DNA from: Stenogyne calaminthoides
Taxonomy: Eukaryota > Streptophyta > Magnoliopsida > Lamiales > Lamiaceae
Direction of reading: 5' to 3'
Length of the DNA: 64,000 bases
Assembly: GCA_037126765.1 (NCBI GenBank)
Contig: JBBCBC010000022.1
Span: forward strand, 24,705,758 to 24,769,757
Of this stretch, positions 58,195 to 64,000 are shown piece by piece. The position numbers and the translations under genes are program-made. The notes beneath the pieces were generated by a model, which did not search any database, was not told the origin of the DNA, and worked only from the letters and a program-made list of their open reading frames with translations. Each line of letters begins with the position of its first letter. Position 1 is the first letter of the stretch.

Positions 58195-60085
58195 CAAAAT
58201 ACTTTGTTTGATGATTAAGTGTATAGTCAGCAGATTTAGACCAGAGTTAGTTCTCTTGATTAAGTTTTTATAGACTAAAGCATTTGACAAGTCGTATGAA
58301 GGAAGCGCAAGTTGAAGGGGAACTCAAAATTGCATCAAGACTTAGTCAATCGATCTGAAGAAGACAAGAAACTTGAAGTATTGAAGAACCGGAAGCTTGA
58401 AGACTAGAATCGAGAGCCTGAAGATAGAAGACCTGAAAATCAGTCTTAATATCTATAAGCAGACTTGTGCAATGGACACTAGTGCTAAATGGAGTAATAG
58501 TCAAACTATTTGAAGATCTAAGGTTATGAATATAGAAGACCTAAAGACAGAAGATCTGAAAACAAGAAGACTAAAGACATTTGTCCTGAAATATTTATAA
58601 GGACAATAAATATTCATTGAGTTACAATGTAGAAAAAGAGAATGTCAGACTTAAAGTCTACTAGTTTGTTCAAATTAAGGTTGTCTATCCATCAATGAAG
58701 TTATTTTTAATAGCCGTTTGGATTGTCTCTACACCCTGAAGTTGAAAAACAATTAGAAGTTGATAGCACTGTACGGAGTCTGACCCTCTGAAAGTGGCAG
58801 GTCACTGATAAAGTCAAAACCAGCATTTTGAACAATCTGCAGACATGGTGTAAGGCAAAATTACATGCATATTTCCATAAACATGCAAGAGCTTGAAGAT
58901 GCATAACACATAGCAGTTTGCATCATACTCAAAAGGAATTTTGAAGAAGGTATTTCTCCAATGGATAGTTATTTAAAAATTCTATAAATACAGAAGACCT
59001 TGGACCCAATCAAGGTTACAGGAAATTAAGCATTCCACAGAGTTCAAGCTTATTCAAGCAAACTTTTTGAAACACTTGAAACTACGAGAAACTCTCAAGT
59101 GTTTCTTCTTTGAAGAGAGCTCAAATCGGTATTCACTCTAAGCTAAGCTACTCATATATATTATGAGCTTAGAAAGAGATATCTTAACCTTGCTACTGGT
59201 TATATTGTAAAGGGTATCTCAACCTAGTTGAAAAAATAAACCAAATCCTATTCTTGAGAGAAGTTGATAGAGGTTGAGTTTGTGCGTAGAAGAGCAAGTA
59301 AGCTGAATTTTATTCAGTCTGAAAGCTAGTTGAGTGTAGTATGATACTAGGACTCATTTTGGTTCATAGGGAACATATCACCTGAAAGAATAGGGTTGAT
59401 TTGTTCAGTAAACCTTGGTACTATAAAACAAGGGATTCCAAGTGATAAGGAATTCTCCTGCCGAGTCAGGGAAAGTGGACGTAGGAGCTTGAGTCTCTAA
59501 ACCACTATAATTATTTTATGTGCTACATTTATTACTTGTATCATTTGCATAGTTTTCAGAAAAAACATTCAAGGACTTGTGTTAAAAATGTTTCAGAGAG
59601 TCTAACTCACCTGAAAACTGCATAAATTGAATCATAGCCTTCATCACAGTTTCATGACCTAGAAAATAAAAGTTTTTCAGCAAAGTAAAACAAGTATAAA
59701 CAAGTAGGGCCTACATATTACGCACCCCTTAAAGCTAGTGCAAATAGCTACCTAACTGAACAGCTTGTGAAAGCATTCAGTAAGTTAGTTATCTATTTCC
59801 GCACCCCTTAAAGCTAGTGCAGATAGCTACCTAACTGAACAGCTTATCAAAGCATTCAGTAAGTTAGTTATCTATGCAAAGCTTTTCAGGTCACTTGCAC
59901 TTTAAAACAGTTGAGCATATTTGAAGTACTGTTACACTTCTCAGGGATCTTATCTCAGTGTTGTTGCCTCAATTAGACTCACTTCTCACTTATTAAAACT
60001 AATCTGAAAAAGTTTAAAGTTTTCACACACGTGTATTACCCCCCCCCCCCAACACGTTTTAGATTCGTTTCTTGGGACCAAGAGC
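58195..60085 (+). mobile_element. Copia SIRE-type LTR (probable solo)
   Basis: Long LTR-like sequence with the organisation of the LTR at 34044-35508: repeated gaagac/cttgaag words, a TATA box (ttctataaatacagaagacc, about 58980) and a 3' end with a C run (60040-60049) followed by aacacgttttagattcgttt and cttgggacc. No primer-binding site or gag follows; instead a LINE tail begins. The left border is approximate, and no duplication was found. Confidence 0.5.
59721..59876. repeat. 79-bp tandem duplication inside the LTR
   Basis: The unit cgcaccccttaaagctagtg, ca(a/g)atagctacctaactgaa, cagctt, agcattcagtaagttagtta is present twice with three or four differences. Confidence 0.9.
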
Positions 60086-60560
60086 TACCTACAAAGAATA
60101 ATCCTTTCAACAAATGATGCAAGTTGCTCGGTTTGTGGTAGTTCTGTTGTTCCTTCACTGTGTTGGTGCTTCAAAGGTATGGCGAGGTTGTTTATCTTGG
60201 ATTGGAGTATCTCTTCCCTTACACTCTCACGTTAAGAATCATTTCCTGATGTTTTCAGAAGTCCTGTGTGGGGAAAAAGTTCAATTTGTGTTGTTGCTTA
60301 TGGAATTGTGTAATTGGGGCCATTTGAAAAGTGAGAAACAAATTGATATTTGAAGGATTGGAGTTCAACTCATAAAAAATATTGGACGAGATATAAAGAA
60401 GGTTATGGAGTTGGTCACTTGCACAAAATTTCATCCATTGTAAATGTAATGCTTCATTAAGTCTCTTGTTAGTTAACCTATATGCTCTGTTTTCATCTTA
60501 ATACTGATTCTATAAATGTAATCTTCTTTTTCTTGACTTTTTTTCATAGCTAAGAATTAT
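60086..60560 (+). pseudogene. L1-type LINE 3' fragment (zf-RVT region)
   Basis: The plus-strand translation (with frameshifts) gives CSVCGSSVV, then SKVWRGCLSWIGVSLPLHSH and VKNHFLMF. This matches the layout of the zinc-binding segment that follows reverse transcriptase in plant L1 elements (C..C, then VW..CLSW.GI...LH). The 3' untranslated DNA runs to about 60560. Reverse transcriptase itself is absent. Confidence 0.6.
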
Positions 60561-60672
60561 GATTAATAAAACTTATTTGTCTAATTTAAAAAAAAAGTAT
60601 TATATTTCATTGTGAAACTTATTACTTTGAATGATAAAAAATAATAATTTAAAAATTAAACAATATTCAAAT

Positions 60673-61113
60673 TGTTGGAATTGTGTAAAATAAAGAAGTT
60701 TTGTTTTATCCCACATAGGATTGTATCAAAAGTTGGAGGACTTCCTAATCCTATAAGAAGTCCTATTATGTTCCACATCGGATTGTGGAAAAAGGTGAAG
60801 GTCTTCCTAATGTTATTTAAGAAGCCCAGGTCTCTTTGATACAAGTGCATCAGTCGGTTTAGGTTTTGAGCTTATTAATTTAGGCCTAGTCGGTTTCAGT
60901 TTTGGGCTTATTAATTTATGCCCAGTCAGTTAGAGATTATTATTTATATTCCCATTTGAGTTGTATATTGTTGTCGATCCTGAATAATATACGAGATCCT
61001 CTCTTCTGCCCGTGGACGTAGCTAACAAATTGTTAGTGAACCACGTAAAATTTTGGTGTCGGTTTATTCGGTTTATTTATCGTTTTTATATCTTTCTCGC
61101 ATCAGTTATAACA
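60673..61113 (+). mobile_element. 5' LTR of a Copia element
   Basis: 441 bases, starting TGTTGGAATTGTG and ending TTATAACA, so TGTT/AACA inverted ends. It is directly followed by aac and the primer-binding site. The LTR contains two copies of a (g/t)tcccacatnggattgt(g/a) phrase and two copies of gtcggttt...ttgggcttattaattta. Confidence 0.85.
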
Positions 61114-61116
61114 AAC

Positions 61117-61128
61117 TGGTATCAAAGC
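61117..61128 (+). other. Primer-binding site (Met-tRNA type)
   Basis: TGGTATCAAAGC, one mismatch from the usual TGGTATCAGAGC, lies three bases after the LTR end. It primes minus-strand DNA synthesis in Copia elements. Confidence 0.85.
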
Positions 61129-61189
61129 CTTGTTGGGGGTTTCCGCAATCTATCGAGAAAGACGACGGGTGGGATAAACGTGAAAATCG

Positions 61190-63418
61190 ACAAGTTCATG
61201 GGGAAGAACAGTTTCAGTTTATGGCAGATCAAGATGCGTGCCTTGTTGTAACAACAAGGATTGTGGACACCGTTGATGAAAAAGATGGTGGATTAGGAAG
61301 AAGCACTCTGGAGGAGAAGGCACACTCATCAATCATGTTGTGTCTCGCAGATGACATCATTACCGAAGTCGCAGAAGAGGAAACTGCGGCTGGTCTATGG
61401 TTGAAGTTGGAGAGTCTGTATATGACAAAGTCGCTAACCAATAAGTTGTTGTTGAAAAAACGTCTGTTCAGTTTTCGTATGCATTAAGGTCAGCCACTTC
61501 GTGAACATCTGGATCAATTTAATACAATTCTATTAAAATTGCGTAATATTGATGTTAAAGTTGATGATGAGGATGGTGCTTTAATTCTGTTAGTTTCTCT
61601 ACCTTTGTCGTATGAGAATTTTGTGCAGTCTTTCATTGTTGGAAAAGACATTGTGTCTTTGGAAGAGGTCAGAACATCTCTGCATACTAGAGAGTTGCGA
61701 CATAAGGCAAGTGGTGGAAGCTCAGATAATCAGGCCGCTGGACTAGTTGCTAGTGGAAATAAGGGACTTGGAAAATCGTGGAAGAAGAAATTCAAGAAGC
61801 CTGGGTCTAAGGGTCCTAAACCAGACGATATCCGTAACTACTGCAAAGAGTCAGGTCATTGGAAAAATGATTGTCCAAAGAAGAAGAAAAAAGATGAAAA
61901 CAAAGCAGGTACTGCTGCTGTTGCTAAAGGAGATGACACCAACTCCGAGGAAGATGTTGTCCTAGTTGCTAACGGACAAACACATCACACTGATGTGTGG
62001 GTTCTTGATTCCTTGGCATCTTATCATATATGTCCACGCAGAGAGTGGTTTACAACTTACGAACAAGTGGATGGAGGCAATATTTCTATGACCAACAGTT
62101 TAGTTTGCAAGGCGGTTGGAATAGGCTCAATTCAATTATGGACACATGATGGTAAATTTTGCACATTGAACGGTGTTAGGCATGTTCCACAAATGACAAA
62201 GAATCTGATATCACTTAGTCTTTTAGACAGTAAGGGTTTCAGTTTCAGAGGTGAAGGTAGAGTTCTGTATGTCTACAAGGGTTCTAATGTGGTTCTGAAA
62301 GGTGTGAAGCGAGGAACTTTGTACTTTTTGCAAGGTTCAACGCTATCTGACTCTAATGTTGTTGCATCATCGGAAGTTCACAAAGACAACTTGACTAAGT
62401 TATGGCATATAAGACTTGGCCACATGGGTGAATGAGGGATGCAAATTCTGTCAAAAGAGGATTTTCTTGGTGGCCACAAGGTCACTGGTCTTGGCTTCTG
62501 TGAGCACTGTGTTTTTGGGAAGCTTCATCGCAGCAAGTTTCCCAAGGCAATTCATAGAACAAAAGGCACACTTGATTATATCCATTCTTATTGTTGGGGT
62601 CCTTCTCGTGTTGAACCTTTAGGAGGTAATAGATACTTTGTGTCTATGATTGATGACTACTCAAGAATGACTTGGGTAATTATGATGAAGCATAAAACTG
62701 AAGCTTTCAAAAGTTTCAAGCAATGGAAGGCGTTGGTGGAAAATCAAACAGGGAAGAAAATCAAAAGGTTGCGGACTGATAATGGTCTGGAATTATGTTC
62801 TTCTGATTTTGATGAGTTCTGCAAGAATGAAGGGATTGCAAGACATCATACAGTACGAGATACACCACAACAGACAAATACACCACAACAGACTGTGTAG
62901 AAGAACACATGAATCAGACACTTCTGGAGAGAGCTCGATGCATGCTTCTAATGCGTTGGATTAGCCCGAAGATTTTGGGCATAAGCGATCAGCACGACAT
63001 GTTACCTGATAAATCGTGCACCTCACAGAGGTATCAACCTCAAAACACCTTATAAGGTGTGGTCTGATAAGTCTGCAGATTACTCTAATTTGAGAGCTTT
63101 TGGGTGTACTATTTATTATCATGTAAATGAGGGTAAAGTGGAGCCAAGGGCGAAGAAAGGAGTTTTTGTGGGCTATGGAAATGGTGTTAAGGGTTATAAA
63201 ATCTGGTCACCATCAGAAAGTAAAGTCATACTTAGCAGAAATGTTATTTTTTATGAGAATTCTATGTTTAACCCCACTGTGAAATCTATCGTTGTATCAG
63301 AAAACAATAGTGTTGACAAACAGGTGGAGCTGAGTGAGTCACAAAAGGAAGATGGAGAAAAACACTCACATTCTGATACCGAGCTGAAAGATACATTGAC
63401 ATGTGTTTTACCACACTA
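61190..63418 (+). pseudogene. Copia gag-protease-integrase polyprotein, truncated and mutated
   Basis: Domains in order: gag start VKIDKFMGKNSFSLWQIKMR (61180-61248, then a frameshift), gag body LADDIITEVAEEETAAGLWL to SLPLSYENFVQSF, zinc knuckle YCKESGHWKNDC (about 61840-61875), protease WVLDSLASYHICP (about 62000), pre-integrase LWHIRLGHMGE, integrase HCVFGKLHRS, IDDYSRMTW and LRTDNG, and integrase C-terminus VWSDKSADYSNLRAFGC to GYKIW (63057-63200). Defects: TAA at 61485, TGA at 62433, TAG at 62898 and a frame disruption at about 62880-62985. Changed residues: the first knuckle Cys is Arg, the protease DSG is DSL, and the first integrase Asp (expected HSD) is Tyr. The frame ends at 63418 with no reverse transcriptase, and the DNA beyond is unrelated. 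Confidence 0.88.
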
Positions 63419-64000
63419 ATCTCTCAAGTATATGAGGGTCGTTGAAGTGCCCGGTTTTATATCAATTCACGGGACTAGGTGGTGGAATATATCCCAATCG
63501 CTATGTGTCGGCGCGTGATTAAAGTGTTGAACATGTTGGAAACTTAAACACAATGCAATTATCAACTAAGTAAGACAAATAACAAACTATAAACTAGAGA
63601 GCAAATAAGTAAAAACGAATAGATGAAAATGTTTTGTGTTTTGAGTGTGAGAGGTGTTCCGGTGTTGATCCTTGGATGATGTTCGATTAACGATTGTCTA
63701 GGTGGTTGTCTCTACGTCCGGTTACTCCCTAAGAATGATCACTATTCATTAACCATCACCGTACTTGGTAAGCCTAGGATCCAGTTTCATTAAACACCTA
63801 AGATCGGAATTTGAATTCACTCTTTCTCACCCGGGTAATTGCAAAGGAAGGGTCCTTTAACTAACTAACTAACTAACTAACTATTCCCTACCCTTGTGTT
63901 CCCACTTGTAGCATAGAGATCACTCTCATAAATATCTCCATCTTCAACAGTCAACACTGGTTACTAGCTAGTAAATCAATGTGAACTATGGGGATTCTAA
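63419..64000. other. Retroelement-like spacer, no gene seen
   Basis: The sequence changes character just after the Copia frame. It has gcccggttttatatcaattc, a (TAAC)n run (63858-63882) and phrases such as ggtaagcctaggatcc. This texture is common in spacers of large plant Gypsy elements and resembles the spacer at 2400-3200, but no domain is visible. Confidence 0.4.

Noticed and set aside
1..64000. CRISPR arrays, rRNA genes, organelle DNA inserts
   Set aside because: No regularly spaced direct repeats of the right type, no rRNA-like blocks, and no recognisable plastid or mitochondrial coding sequence were seen. tRNA-like heads occur only inside SINEs.

Overview
The window looks like a stretch of euchromatic plant nuclear DNA. 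It is AT-rich, has two intron-containing plant genes with canonical splice sites, and is otherwise packed with plant-type transposable elements: Ty1/Copia, Ty3/Gypsy, L1-type LINE, SINE, CACTA, hAT, PIF/Harbinger, Mutator-like, pogo and Stowaway MITEs. A eudicot is likely, and an asterid such as Lamiales is possible, but the species cannot be named from the sequence. There are no bacterial operons, rRNA genes, CRISPR arrays or confidently recognisable tRNA genes.

Layout. 1-9.3 kb: nested LTR retrotransposon debris, with a partial LTR at the left edge inside a minus-strand Gypsy gag, an LTR with its Met-tRNA primer-binding site at 7032-8642, and a plus-strand Gypsy gag pseudogene. 9.5-11.5 kb: a PIF-like TIR element that seems to carry a captured PPR gene fragment and is itself hit by a pogo-like element. 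12.4-15.7 kb: a degenerate long-TIR element with diverged internal repeats. 17.4-20.2 kb: a decayed CACTA element with ORF1 exons, subterminal repeats and one terminus. 20.5-21.5 kb: a hAT remnant. 24.3-27.6 kb: foldback MITEs, one split by a solo LTR with a 5-bp duplication. 27.7-28.5 kb: a retroposon with a 12-bp duplication. 29.36-31.74 kb: an intact minus-strand three-exon gene for a small RIN4/NOI-family protein. 32-36.5 kb: a hAT MITE, a SINE and a Stowaway split by a solo LTR. 36.5-39.3 kb: a decayed LINE. 40.5-42.9 kb: a cluster of one foldback MITE family.

43.60-46.56 kb holds a minus-strand seven-exon PDCD2-like gene. Its splice sites and reading frame are intact, but it has two in-frame TAG codons. 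48.8-54.8 kb, plus a short block near 56.8 kb, is a second copy of the 30.84-33.79 kb segment, so the RIN4-like promoter, exon 1 and part of intron 1 are duplicated without exons 2 and 3. Comparing the two copies gives empty sites for three insertions: a hAT MITE in copy A, and a Harbinger-like and a Mutator-like element in copy B. This makes the pair an internal record of transposition.

58.2-63.4 kb: a Copia (SIRE-type) LTR, a LINE tail, and a Copia element with an intact 5' LTR, a primer-binding site and a defective gag-integrase reading frame that breaks off before reverse transcriptase.

Only the RIN4-like gene looks functional. Element boundaries were found by eye from terminal repeats and target-site duplications, so borders without a stated duplication are approximate.
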